Assembly (NCBI GenBank): GCA_946186925.1
Contig: CAMHPA010000030.1
Location: forward strand, 1-33,015
DNA length: 33,015 nt
Direction of reading: 5' to 3'
Source of the DNA: an uncultured Bacteroidota bacterium
GTDB lineage: Bacteria > Bacteroidota > Bacteroidia > Bacteroidales > SZUA-534
Shown: positions 1 to 8,861 of the stretch, in pieces
Layout of the letters: each line of letters begins with the position of its first letter
Position numbering within the stretch: position 1 is the stretch's first letter
The notes under the pieces: model-generated
The model's database searches: none
The model's input: only the letters and a program-made list of their open reading frames with translations
What the model was told of the DNA's origin: nothing
Program-made: the position numbers and the translations under genes

Positions 1-89
1 AAATCCAACAAATTCGGTTTAGTTTGGATAAGTTTGGTTAGAGAAAAATCAGTGTAAATCAGTGTTTTCTGTGTAATCTGTGCGTTTGT
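1..89. repeat. AATCAGTG/ATCTGTG-type intergenic repeat
   Basis: The non-coding window edge holds short near-repeats: AATCAGTG occurs twice (about 48-65) and is followed by TTTTCTGTG and AATCTGTG. A similar string lies near the other window edge (32573-32600) in the opposite orientation. The unit resembles low-complexity dispersed intergenic repeats of Bacteroidetes. No function is assigned and the left boundary is cut by the window. Confidence 0.4.
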
Positions 90-109
90 TGCGAGCGCCA
101 GCCCCTATC

Positions 110-2329
110 CTACTCTAAGAACCTCACCCCTACCAGTAGCATATCATCGGTTTGATTGGTCATTTCGCCAGTTTGCGGTATTGTACGCCAATCGTCGATG
201 GCCTTTTCGATTATTGAACGCTGATGCACGAATGGTCGAAGGCAGTTGTTGCAGATAAGTTCGCGAAGGCGGGGTGCGGTAAACTTCAAATCGTCAGCAC
301 CAAACTGGTCGGTAATGCCATCGGTATAGACATAGATGATGTCGCCTGTTTCAATGTCGATGATATTGTTTGTGAACGGAGTGTCGAGCATATAGGCCCC
401 GATAGGCATTCGATCGGCCTCGTACTGGATAATCTCACCGCTACGCGCCAACAGCAGAGGCCGGAAAGCACCGGCATATTGAAGATTGTGTAATTGTGTG
501 TCGTACAAGCACAAGGCAATATCCATGCCATCCTGGTTGGTATAATCGTCGGATTTTTGGCGCAACGAAATGCGAATCTTTGTCCGCAACTCGTTGAGCA
601 GTTTGGCTGCAGTTGTCTCACTAGAGTTCATATTGGCAGAGGCCACAAGGTCGTTCAACATCGATATGCCAAGTATGCTCAAGAATGCTCCCGGAACGCC
701 GTGTCCTGTGCAATCGGCCACCGCCAGAGCCTTGAAACGGCCGATCTGCATGGTCCAGTAGAAATCACCGCTTACAATATCGCGCGGGCGGAATAAAATC
801 AAACATTTACCCCAAACTGACTCCATCATTGCCTCAGTAGGCATTGCCATATCTTGAATGTGTCTTGCGTAGCGGATGCTCGATGTGATTTTATAATTAG
901 CCTGGATGATTATCCTATTTTGCTCCACAAGGTTTGATTGCGCCGTTGCAAGTTGCTGGTTTTTAGCATCGAGCACGGCATTCATCCTCTTGCGCCGCTT
1001 GGTGGTAAAGAAGAAGAAAACCGCCAGCACCGACACCAGAACCAGCACCACCGTATTGCCGATAATGATGCGCCGCTGGTTCTGCTCCTTTATTTTATGC
1101 ATCAGCTCGCGCTCGCGCTCCTCCATCATCCGCTTGTTGATTTTTGCCGAATAATCGATCATGAACTTGGTCTGCGTAAGTTTGTACTGGTTGTTTCTTG
1201 TGTTTTCGGCCACCAGATCAGTGTATTTTTGCTCGGAATAGCGGTAAGCCTCGGCGTAATTGCCTACGGCCACATTGTAGTCAATACGCGCTTGATAGAG
1301 CATCGGCAAATTGTCATCGCCGCCGTCGTGGGCCAGAATCTCAGCCTCCGTCTCATCAATAGCGGCACGCGCCTTTGCATACATTTTTTTCTGTATCAAA
1401 TAGTTGATATAAGCTATCCGCAAATCGATATAGGCGAAATCGTAACCGAAATCATCAACTATCTTCATTCCAATTTGGTAATAGTGGAGGCTCGAATCGA
1501 GCAGTTGAGCGCTGCGACGGCTGTCGAGCTTTGCCTCACAGTTGTAAACCTCGCTCAACTTGGGCAACGAACTGAGCTGACCGCTGAGGTCACCAATACT
1601 TTCCGCCAGCTCAAACGACTTGGTCAGCAACTGTTTAGCCGTTTGCAAAAGCACCATATTGGTATCTTTTTCGTGATTATGAAACCGCTCAACCGCCGAG
1701 TATCCCAACCCTGAATAGTCGTAAACCATTCCGCGCCTGTTGCCGGTTTTCACATTCAAATCGAGCGCACGCCAATAGTACTCGTCGGCGTTGTCGTAAG
1801 CCATATTGCCAATGTTGAGAAACCCCAGATACTGGCACACGCGCGACATTCGAGCCGTATCGCACAAACGCGAATAAATTTCAAAGCTGCTCTGATAGTA
1901 CTCGTCGGCCAAAACGTAGCTTTTTATTGACATCAGCGTTGTGGCGTAGTTCATATACGAGAAGGCCAAATCGGATTCGCGGCCCAGCGAGTCCCAAATC
2001 TGAATGGCCGCCATCCGATGCTCCAACGACTGCATAAAATCGAGTTTGCAATAGCATACCCAGCTCATATTGTCGTTTGCCGATGCCTCAAAATAAGGCA
2101 TTTGCAGTTTTCTTGCCAAAGCAATCTCCATCAACGCGTATTTTTCCACCGTGTCAACACTGGGATGAACCTGGCACAGCGTGTCGATGGCTTTGAGCCG
2201 CTCGGCATTGTCGGGCAGCGCGCATACCACTTGCAGAAGACTATCGGCATCTTGTGCCGATAGTTGAATTGACAGTAGTTGCAAAACCAACGATATCAAT
2301 AATATAGCCGTTTTTCCGATAACTGACAA
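110..2329 (-). CDS. TPR-containing SpoIIE-family (PP2C-type) serine phosphatase, membrane anchored
   Basis: A 739-aa putative signalling phosphatase. The N-terminus has a signal-peptide-like stretch (residues about 5-25, ending LSAQ). A helical sensor region with TPR-like repeats follows (about 40-400), then a transmembrane helix near 425-445 (VVLVLVSVLAVFFFF), a short coiled coil and a C-terminal SpoIIE domain. Diagnostic phosphatase motifs are DIVSGDFYW, ADCTGHGVPGAF and YVYTDGITDQ, which carry the metal-binding aspartates. Known members act in partner-switching with anti-sigma antagonists; that role here is inference. No in-frame ATG exists near the N-terminus: the frame closes with TAG just upstream, so the start is TTG at 2329-2327, preceded by GGAG about 8 nt away. 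It is transcribed divergently from the S9 peptidase. Confidence 0.85.
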   Translation of the reverse strand: MSVIGKTAILLISLVLQLLSIQLSAQDADSLLQVVCALPDNAERLKAIDTLCQVHPSVDTVEKYALMEIALARKLQMPYFEASANDNMSWVCYCKLDFMQSLEHRMAAIQIWDSLGRESDLAFSYMNYATTLMSIKSYVLADEYYQSSFEIYSRLCDTARMSRVCQYLGFLNIGNMAYDNADEYYWRALDLNVKTGNRRGMVYDYSGLGYSAVERFHNHEKDTNMVLLQTAKQLLTKSFELAESIGDLSGQLSSLPKLSEVYNCEAKLDSRRSAQLLDSSLHYYQIGMKIVDDFGYDFAYIDLRIAYINYLIQKKMYAKARAAIDETEAEILAHDGGDDNLPMLYQARIDYNVAVGNYAEAYRYSEQKYTDLVAENTRNNQYKLTQTKFMIDYSAKINKRMMEERERELMHKIKEQNQRRIIIGNTVVLVLVSVLAVFFFFTTKRRKRMNAVLDAKNQQLATAQSNLVEQNRIIIQANYKITSSIRYARHIQDMAMPTEAMMESVWGKCLILFRPRDIVSGDFYWTMQIGRFKALAVADCTGHGVPGAFLSILGISMLNDLVASANMNSSETTAAKLLNELRTKIRISLRQKSDDYTNQDGMDIALCLYDTQLHNLQYAGAFRPLLLARSGEIIQYEADRMPIGAYMLDTPFTNNIIDIETGDIIYVYTDGITDQFGADDLKFTAPRLRELICNNCLRPFVHQRSIIEKAIDDWRTIPQTGEMTNQTDDMLLVGVRFLE

Positions 2330-2424
2330 AGCCTCTCCTTTTTTGACCTATCAATTTCGTCATTTTTTCAATTCGTTGGCTATTCCTTATGCATATTTTT
2401 GTTTTGTATATGAAAATCTAAATA

Positions 2425-2456
2425 TTTTCGCAATTGGCGCATATGACTTACATTTG
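2425..2456 (+). promoter_or_regulatory. Bacteroidetes-type promoter for the S9 peptidase
   Basis: TACATTTG at 2449-2456 matches the TAnnTTTG -7 consensus. A TTTT element at 2425-2428 sits 20 nt upstream in the -33 position. Transcription would start about 2462, leaving a leader of roughly 10 nt before the ATG at 2472. This supports 2472 rather than the upstream in-frame ATG at 2343 as the start. Confidence 0.55.
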
Positions 2457-2471
2457 CAAAAAACTACCAAT

Positions 2472-4595
2472 ATGAACAAACAAAAAATCTCTGCTCTGGC
2501 CGCGCTACTGATGGCTGCGACCATTGCCACCGCGCAAAAGCCTCTTACACTTGAAAATACGGTTCCCGGCGGGTCCGAATTCAATGAACATCGCAACTCA
2601 CGTGCTTACGGCATATTTACCAATCAAGGCAACATTTTTGTAACTATCGACAATGAAGGCTTCCACATTGGCCCGACCACAATATCGCGGCAGCAGATTG
2701 GCAATACCTTGTCCGACAGCCAGAAAGGAACGTACAACTACATTGCCAAATGGCTGGACACCGAGAACTTATGGGTAAGCGTGCAGGAAAATGGCAATCT
2801 ATACCGTATCAATCTGACCAACAATACGTTAACCGACTCAATAATAGGAATCAACACCGACGCTGACATTGACATTGCTCCTAACTTCACGCACATGGCA
2901 TACAACTGTGGTTCAAGTCTTTACGTAGCCAGCCGCAACGGTAGCCACAGGGTTAACACCGACTCGCTGCCAGGTGTGGTGTACGGAAAGGCGGTGCACC
3001 GCAACGAGTTCGGCATTGAGAAAGGCACATTCTGGTCGGAAAGCGGGCGGCTGCTGGCGTTCTACCGAATGGACGAGAGTATGGTTGGCGAGTATCCGAT
3101 TGTGGACATCACCACGCGCGAGGCTACCACCGCGCCCATCCGCTACCCAATGGCCGGCGAGACAAGCCACGAGGTGCAAATCGGTATTTACAACACTGAA
3201 AACGAGAGCGTTATCTATCTTAAAACCGCTTCGCCAGTAAATCGTTATTTCACCAACATCGCCTGGTCGCCCGACGACAAGTTTCTGTTTGTAGCGGAGT
3301 TGAACCGCGAGCAGAACCACTTGTGGCTCAATCAGTACAGCGCTGCCGACGGCTCGCTTGTGAAGACGCTTTTCGAGGAGGAGAACCCCGAATGGGTTGA
3401 GCCGTGTATTCCACCGCTGTTTGTCAGCAACAGCCAGTTTGTGTGGGTGAGCGAGCGCGACGGTTTCAAACATCTCTATCTTTTCGACATCAAGACATTG
3501 AAAACCAAACAACTCACTAGCGGCAACTGGTGCGTGACCGACCTCTATGGCTGCAATCGCGCAAGCGGCGACATATTCTTCCAGGCCAACGCCGAAGGTT
3601 ACCTGACGCGCGACATTTACAAAGTTTCGCCGAAAGGCAAAATGACGCGGCTGAGCAACGGCTACGGTGTCCACTCGGCAAGGTTCAGCAAGGCGTGCGG
3701 CCGTTTTGTCGACGATTTTTCGGCCCCCGACTATGCCATTCTGAGCACACTGCGCAACACTGACGACGGCAAGGTCATCGACACGCTGAAAAGCGTCCGC
3801 AACACCTACGAAGGCTACACGCTGCCCATAATTAAAACCGTCAGCCTGAAAAGCGCCGACGGCCGTTTCGACCTCTGCGGACGGCTCATTCTGCCGCCCG
3901 ACTTCGACTCCACAAAACGCTATCCTGTAATCGATTATATGTACGGCGGCCCGCACTCGCAACTCGTTGACGCAAGTTGGCTCTACGGCGCTGCAACGTG
4001 GAAATTGTACTTTGCGCAGCAGGGCTACATTGTCTTCACAATGGACAACCGCGGCACCGAAAGTCGCGGCACCGAGTACGAGCACTGTATCCACCGCCGT
4101 CTTGGCACCTGCGAAATGGAGGACCAAATGATGGGAATCAACTACTTACGGAGCCTACCATACGTCGATACAGCGCGCATTGGCATTCACGGCTGGAGTT
4201 TTGGCGGATTTATGACCATATCGATGATGGAAAAACACAACAACGTGTTCAAGGCAGGCGTGGCGGGTGGTCCGGTGTGCGACTGGAGCCTTTACGAGGT
4301 GATGTACGGCGAGCGCTATATGGACACGCCACAGGAAAACCCCGATGGCTACGCGCGCAACTGCGTGGCCGACAGCATCGGCAACCTGCGCGGGCGGTTG
4401 CTTGTCATTCACGGCGATATTGACCCCGTGGTGGTATGGCAGAACAGTCTGCGGCTGTTGCAGAACGCCGTCGAGGCGGATGTGCTGGTCGATTACGCCG
4501 TCTACCCACAGCACGAGCACAACGTTACCGGCCCCGACCGCGTGCACCTTTTCAAGCGGATTCTGCAGTATTTCGACGATTTTCTGAAGAATTGA
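2472..4595 (+). CDS. S9-family (DPP-IV-like) secreted serine peptidase
   Basis: A 707-aa peptidase with a signal peptide (MNKQKISALAALLMAATIATA). The N-terminal beta-propeller domain (about 60-470, WSPDDKFLFV-type repeats) matches DPPIV_N, and the alpha/beta-hydrolase domain matches peptidase S9. The catalytic triad is readable: Ser576 in GWSFGG, Asp651 in GDIDPVV and His683 in QHEHN. DNRGTESRG is also typical. Such enzymes remove dipeptides, often Xaa-Pro, from peptides in the periplasm or at the cell surface. The frame stays open back to 2343, but those 43 residues are not signal-like and overlap the promoter, so the MNKQK start is preferred. A strong hairpin with a T-run begins 20 bp after the stop. 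Confidence 0.9.
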   Translation: MNKQKISALAALLMAATIATAQKPLTLENTVPGGSEFNEHRNSRAYGIFTNQGNIFVTIDNEGFHIGPTTISRQQIGNTLSDSQKGTYNYIAKWLDTENLWVSVQENGNLYRINLTNNTLTDSIIGINTDADIDIAPNFTHMAYNCGSSLYVASRNGSHRVNTDSLPGVVYGKAVHRNEFGIEKGTFWSESGRLLAFYRMDESMVGEYPIVDITTREATTAPIRYPMAGETSHEVQIGIYNTENESVIYLKTASPVNRYFTNIAWSPDDKFLFVAELNREQNHLWLNQYSAADGSLVKTLFEEENPEWVEPCIPPLFVSNSQFVWVSERDGFKHLYLFDIKTLKTKQLTSGNWCVTDLYGCNRASGDIFFQANAEGYLTRDIYKVSPKGKMTRLSNGYGVHSARFSKACGRFVDDFSAPDYAILSTLRNTDDGKVIDTLKSVRNTYEGYTLPIIKTVSLKSADGRFDLCGRLILPPDFDSTKRYPVIDYMYGGPHSQLVDASWLYGAATWKLYFAQQGYIVFTMDNRGTESRGTEYEHCIHRRLGTCEMEDQMMGINYLRSLPYVDTARIGIHGWSFGGFMTISMMEKHNNVFKAGVAGGPVCDWSLYEVMYGERYMDTPQENPDGYARNCVADSIGNLRGRLLVIHGDIDPVVVWQNSLRLLQNAVEADVLVDYAVYPQHEHNVTGPDRVHLFKRILQYFDDFLKN

Positions 4596-4614
4596 TAACA
4601 ACAACGCACCGCGC

Positions 4615-4683
4615 GTTATTTGCCAGTTAACGGGGTAATTTTTGAATTTTCCGCAAAAGTTACCCCTTTAACTGGCTTTTTTT
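4615..4683 (+). repeat. 68-bp hairpin repeat, copy A (terminator-like)
   Basis: This is a near-perfect direct repeat of 5963-6030. They differ by one base in the loop (CCGC versus TCGC) and by the length of the T-run. Each copy folds into a 23-bp stem from GCCAGTTAA...TTTTTG to CAAAAG...TTTAACTGGC, with one mismatch, one G-U pair and a 9-nt loop, and then six or seven T. On the plus strand it looks like an intrinsic terminator for the S9 peptidase gene. Confidence 0.85.
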
Positions 4684-4700
4684 CTGTCTTAATACGAATA

Positions 4701-5927
4701 CTAAAACAACTCACCATTGCGCATCATATCCGGCAGATTCTTATGAATGATTCCGTTGCGTTGCTGCAACATATCGCTACGTGTAAGAACATATTTCGGA
4801 TAGTTGTCCGTAATCGACTCAAGTGGCCTGTACTCACGGTCTTCGGTTACGCGGCTCTGCTGCATTGTCATACAAACCTGCAAATAACGGTAATCGGCCT
4901 GCCCTTTACGCAATATGAAATCACACTCGAGCCGCCCAATGCGTCCCACACTAACGGCGTAACCTTTCGAACGGGCATAAATGTACGTAACATTCTCAAG
5001 CACAGGACCATAATTAATTCTATTATCGGTATTTGTGGCGTAGTAGAAGCCAATGTCAGACAGGTAGTATTTTTTTTCACCCGCAATTGATTTACGCGAC
5101 TTCAAGTCAAACCGGTCGCACTCGTATAAAATTTTAGCATCGACCAGAATTTTAATATATCGGTTTAGCGTCTCTCGTTTGATTTTTGTTCCATCACGTT
5201 CAAGCGCGTCCAACAACGACGTGAGGCTGGTTGTTGCCCCGAAATTGTTGATTATGAAGCGTTGAATCTTCTCGAAGACAGATACTCGCCTGATTTTCAT
5301 ACGCTGACGAATATCTTTCTGAAATATTTCGGCGGTGACTCCGGAAACATACGCACGCTTATCATCGGGTAAATCGTACTGCAAAGCCTTCGGGAAACCA
5401 CCTTCGGCAACATAGGCATCAAATTCATCGAGAGTGCCAAGCAGAGGCTTGTTTAAAAACAATTTCATTCCAATGTACTCGTCGAAAGTGAGCGTGAAAA
5501 CCTCGAATTCCAGATAGCGGCCTGTGAGTTTTGTAACAAGTTCTCCACTTAACAGGTACGAATTTGAGCCAGTGATAAATATCGAATAGTCGCCATCTTC
5601 GCGGAACGCGTTTATTACAGCCTCAAAACCTTTAACGTTTTGAATCTCATCGATGAAAACATATTTCATCCCGATTCCAACGGATTGCGAATCTATAAGA
5701 TTTTCAAGTTGTTCGGCCGTGGTAATGCTTTTAAAACCCCGCTTGTCGAGTTCAATATATATGATGTTTTCAGCAGCGACACCCGACTGAATTATTTCAT
5801 CGGCAATGGTGCGCATAAGGCACGATTTTCCGCAACGGCGCACGCCGGTCAGGACCTTGATGAGTTCGCCATCGTGGTAGAATCCTCTGATTTTTTGCAG
5901 ATACGTTTCGCGCTTGTAGTATTTCAC
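4701..5927 (-). CDS. AAA-type ATPase with C-terminal DUF4143 domain
   Basis: A 408-aa protein. The N-terminal P-loop domain has Walker A GVRRCGKS (residues about 28-35) and Walker B YVFIDEIQ. The sensor region ITGSNSYLLSGEL and arginines in LTGRYLEFE are typical of this ATPase group. The C-terminal half, with a winged-helix-like part and a nuclease-fold-like part (about 200-400, including LECDFIL), matches DUF4143. These proteins are common and multi-copy in Bacteroidetes and archaea, and their cellular role is not known. The gene is alone on the minus strand, with a 68-bp hairpin repeat 17 bp beyond its stop and another 35 bp upstream of its start. The roughly 1.35-kb unit therefore looks like an inserted cassette. 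No promoter of good quality was seen upstream. Confidence 0.85.
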   Translation of the reverse strand: MKYYKRETYLQKIRGFYHDGELIKVLTGVRRCGKSCLMRTIADEIIQSGVAAENIIYIELDKRGFKSITTAEQLENLIDSQSVGIGMKYVFIDEIQNVKGFEAVINAFREDGDYSIFITGSNSYLLSGELVTKLTGRYLEFEVFTLTFDEYIGMKLFLNKPLLGTLDEFDAYVAEGGFPKALQYDLPDDKRAYVSGVTAEIFQKDIRQRMKIRRVSVFEKIQRFIINNFGATTSLTSLLDALERDGTKIKRETLNRYIKILVDAKILYECDRFDLKSRKSIAGEKKYYLSDIGFYYATNTDNRINYGPVLENVTYIYARSKGYAVSVGRIGRLECDFILRKGQADYRYLQVCMTMQQSRVTEDREYRPLESITDNYPKYVLTRSDMLQQRNGIIHKNLPDMMRNGELF

Positions 5928-5962
5928 TATCTTTTTTTTGCAATTATAACGATAAATTTCGA

Positions 5963-6030
5963 GTTATTTGCCAGTTAACGGGGTAATTTTTGAATTTTTC
6001 GCAAAAGTTACCCCTTTAACTGGCTTTTTT
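5963..6030 (+). repeat. 68-bp hairpin repeat, copy B (terminator-like)
   Basis: This is the second copy of the hairpin at 4615-4683, in the same orientation. Here no plus-strand gene lies upstream for it to terminate, since the neighbouring ATPase gene runs on the minus strand. That suggests this copy arose by duplication together with the ATPase gene rather than as an ordinary terminator. Confidence 0.85.
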
Positions 6031-6079
6031 CTATGCAGACATAAAGGAATTACCGCACCACATTTTTCAACCCGCCATT

Positions 6080-6110
6080 TTTGCAAAATCGAGACAAACC
6101 GCTATATTTG
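6080..6110 (+). promoter_or_regulatory. Bacteroidetes-type promoter for the large lipoprotein gene
   Basis: TTTG (6080-6083), a 19-nt spacer and TATATTTG (6103-6110) match the Bacteroidetes housekeeping promoter consensus exactly. The gene's ATG lies 33 nt downstream at 6143. Confidence 0.75.
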
Positions 6111-6142
6111 AGCAACTATAAACCACATAAAACCATTATGTT

Positions 6143-8218
6143 ATGAGAAAACTAATTCCGATTGCCGCCGTTGCAATTCTTTGCGCCTGCACGCGCACCG
6201 AGCCGAAAAACACACAACCCGTTTATCCGCCGCACAACCGCACGATTGAAAGCCCTGTGTATGGCGCGAAATCGGTCGCGACTCATAAAGTCAAAATCGA
6301 CAAAATTGAGATTACTGACAGTCTTACGCGGCTATATGTGAGCAATTTAGATGTATTCAAATTATCGACTGCGCCCAACATTGTGGTGAACGGACAAAAG
6401 TTGGAAATGCTTTCGGCTGACACTGTCGGCATATTATCGGGAACCTCCGCATCAGCACAAAATGGCGAAAGCGGAACGCAGTTTATCCTTAATTTTCAAG
6501 ATGTTGACAGCACGGTGCAGACAATCGATTTTATTGATACCGACATCAAATTCTGGAACATAGCATTAAACGACAATGCGGCGGCAAAAATAAAGGCCGA
6601 AACCGAAGTGCCCGATGAAATTGTGAGACAGGCTCGGACTGTCAGCAACGACACTGCTGGACTTGAAAAACCATATCTTATTGATGGTTTCGCAACAGTT
6701 ATCGGCAAAATCTACGGATATCATCCGCAAGCATTAAACGCAAACAACGGTGTGCACAATATTTATATCCTAACTGGCGGACTAACGACACGTAAGGAGC
6801 AATACTCTGCCCTGATTGCCGACGATGGCTCGTTTGAGTTCAGAATTCCCGTTGGGCAAACGTGTCAGCGAACCCTTATCGGTATTGGGTCAAAAACTTT
6901 GGGCGAGATTTATATTGCGTGCAACGACACAATTCGGGTGAGCATTGATATGAAGAAAGCCATTGAAAACGCCGACAGGAAAACGAATAGTTTGAACGAT
7001 GACAACGGTGACAATGCCTTCAGAAATGCGACATATTTCACAGGAGCGAACACCGAAATCAACAACTGCGATTACTCGATAATCGGTGATTTCAGTTTAG
7101 CCGACATATATCAGGCGCACAAAAGCGAAATGGCAGGAATGACACCCGACGAGTACCGCGATTATATTATGGGGATTTACCATAGCAAACTCAACGAGGT
7201 TTACTCTGCGAATCTTAATTCGGCAGAAATCGGCAAACAACCGCTAAATCAGAAAGTTAAGGAGTTATACGAAATGAAACTGCGCAGCAATGCTCTTAGC
7301 ATACTGAGTGAATATGAACGTTTTACGTGGAAATGGGAGTATGGCAAGCAGCGCGAGAAGTTCGAACCCGACATCAATTATTATAGTGCTGTAAAAGAGT
7401 TGATTACCGATGACAGTAAAAGTCTTTTTTACGACTATGGCACGATTGGCTATGCTTATAATGCTGTTTGCAAGGCAGTTACGGGCAAAAATAGGTATAT
7501 TGAGCCCAAATTCGACGTGGTGAGTAAGGAAGGTGAGCCGATTGTTGTCGAAAGAAGATTGTCGGCTGCCGAAAAGACTATCAACAAGCAACTTAAAGAT
7601 ATTTTTGATGCTGTAAACCCTTTGTACTTCGATGCAGAAATTGCAAACCGATATACCCGAAATGACCCGTGGACAAAAGAATATCAACATCTTAACGATA
7701 CTGTTTTGGCTATAATGCGGACACTGTCTGACCACCGTTTTCTGCAACACGCCGAGAACGTTAACAGTGGAATGTTCAACTTACACGACTCTAAATCGTA
7801 TTGGCAGCACACACCTGGTGAGCCGAAAGCCGATTCTCTGTTTGTTGAACTCATCAAGGATTTCGAGGGAAAAGTGCTTTACATAAACTTTTGGAGTCAA
7901 CACGAACTCTCATACTATGGAGCACCTGATTCTTTAAAAAGAATTGAAAATGAACTACCTATGAACAAAATCGGGTTCATAAACATCTGCAACAAAAAGC
8001 AAACGCCAAAAGAGTTGTTTGATAAGAAAAGCGAAACGTGGGGAAACGCCAATTATTGGCTTGACAACTTCAGTTACAGCATCTTACAAAACAAAATGGG
8101 TATTACAACTGGACTTATAGTAAACAAGAAAGGACAGATTGTGAAGAAGTTTTATTGCCACTTCAGCAATGGCACGCCAATTATTAAAGCGATTTTGCTT
8201 GAAGAAGCGGCGAAGTAA
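6143..8218 (+). CDS. Large lipoprotein with degenerate thioredoxin-like C-terminal domain
   Basis: A 691-aa predicted lipoprotein. A signal peptide ends in a lipobox (AILCAC, Cys at about residue 15). The long middle region has no domain I recognise. The last 120 or so residues resemble TlpA/AhpC-TSA thioredoxin-like proteins: GKVLYINFWS, an ordered beta-alpha pattern, and ITTGLIVNKKGQIV near the end. After FWS, where the redox CxxC should be, the sequence is QHELSYYG, so both catalytic cysteines are missing. A disulfide reductase role is therefore unlikely, and a binding or structural role is inferred. It has its own promoter and is followed by a long palindrome at 8313-8351. The thioredoxin assignment is moderate; the lipoprotein assignment is strong. 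Confidence 0.7.
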   Translation: MRKLIPIAAVAILCACTRTEPKNTQPVYPPHNRTIESPVYGAKSVATHKVKIDKIEITDSLTRLYVSNLDVFKLSTAPNIVVNGQKLEMLSADTVGILSGTSASAQNGESGTQFILNFQDVDSTVQTIDFIDTDIKFWNIALNDNAAAKIKAETEVPDEIVRQARTVSNDTAGLEKPYLIDGFATVIGKIYGYHPQALNANNGVHNIYILTGGLTTRKEQYSALIADDGSFEFRIPVGQTCQRTLIGIGSKTLGEIYIACNDTIRVSIDMKKAIENADRKTNSLNDDNGDNAFRNATYFTGANTEINNCDYSIIGDFSLADIYQAHKSEMAGMTPDEYRDYIMGIYHSKLNEVYSANLNSAEIGKQPLNQKVKELYEMKLRSNALSILSEYERFTWKWEYGKQREKFEPDINYYSAVKELITDDSKSLFYDYGTIGYAYNAVCKAVTGKNRYIEPKFDVVSKEGEPIVVERRLSAAEKTINKQLKDIFDAVNPLYFDAEIANRYTRNDPWTKEYQHLNDTVLAIMRTLSDHRFLQHAENVNSGMFNLHDSKSYWQHTPGEPKADSLFVELIKDFEGKVLYINFWSQHELSYYGAPDSLKRIENELPMNKIGFINICNKKQTPKELFDKKSETWGNANYWLDNFSYSILQNKMGITTGLIVNKKGQIVKKFYCHFSNGTPIIKAILLEEAAK

Positions 8219-8312
8219 AAGAATCAATATCGTATATTCAGGCGACTACGAAAATAACGGCGCAGAGTTTAACTTGTTGAATTACCGCAATATAAATAGT
8301 GTATTGGATTGA

Positions 8313-8351
8313 TTTATGCAAATTTGCAATAGGATTGCAAATTTGCATAAA
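8313..8351. terminator. Perfect 18-bp inverted repeat between convergent genes
   Basis: TTTATGCAAATTTGCAAT (8313-8330), a 3-nt AGG spacer and its exact reverse complement (8334-8351) lie between the plus-strand lipoprotein gene and the minus-strand recX. Each arm also contains the smaller palindrome TGCAAATTTGCA. The position suggests a bidirectional terminator, but neither side has a proper T-run, so a protein-binding site is also possible. Confidence 0.5.
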
Positions 8352-8390
8352 ATGAATTTTGCGTGGTTGGTTGAGCACCGCAACCAATTA

Positions 8391-8861
8391 TTATTCAATA
8401 TCTTCCACATTCAGATTCTTGAACACGAAATCGGGTTCAAAGCCTTTTTGGATTAGGTAGGCTGCGGTTTTGCGGTTGCGCTCGAAGGGCTTCAGAGCGC
8501 GCAACTGGCGCAGTTTTTTGTCGCGTTCGGCTTCAAAGGCGCGTTGATAGTCAGATTCGGGCAACTCGTTAAATGCTTCGTTGATAGTTTGTTTGTCGAT
8601 ATGTTTCTGTCGCAGCATCAGCGTGGTTTTCACCCGCCCCCAATGGTTGAAACGCGTTTTGTCGCGCACGTAGGCGGTGGCAAAGCGCAAGTTATCGACA
8701 AAGCGCTCAGCAACGAGCGACTCGATAACTCGCTGAATATCTGCCGACTGCACGCCCCAATTGCACATTTTCTGCTCAAGGTCGAAAGTGCAGCATTCGC
8801 CTTTTGCGGCTAAAAAGCGGCAGCGGTCAAGGGCTTCGTCAAAGGTCATTTCGCGTTCCAT
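8391..8861 (-). CDS. recX: RecX-family regulatory protein
   Basis: A 156-aa, all-helical protein of RecX length. It has the family's three-helix repeat pattern: ALDRCRFLAAKGECCTFDLEQKM at the N-terminus, VIESLVAERFVDNLRFATAYVRDKT in the middle, and KTAAYLIQKGFEPDFVF at the C-terminus. RecX binds RecA filaments and limits recombinase activity. Its start overlaps the 3' end of prmC by 16 bp, so the two are probably co-transcribed and perhaps translationally coupled. A second Met at residue 5 would nearly remove the overlap. No recA is in the window. Confidence 0.85.
   Translation of the reverse strand: MEREMTFDEALDRCRFLAAKGECCTFDLEQKMCNWGVQSADIQRVIESLVAERFVDNLRFATAYVRDKTRFNHWGRVKTTLMLRQKHIDKQTINEAFNELPESDYQRAFEAERDKKLRQLRALKPFERNRKTAAYLIQKGFEPDFVFKNLNVEDIE

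Noticed and set aside
2343..2471. N-terminal extension of the S9 peptidase from the ATG at 2343
   Set aside because: The 43 residues are not signal-like and cover the promoter; the Met at 2472 gives a normal signal peptide.
2913..4127. 404-codon minus-strand frame antisense to the S9 peptidase
   Set aside because: It is composition-driven, with no recognisable motifs, and overlaps a clear peptidase with catalytic triad.
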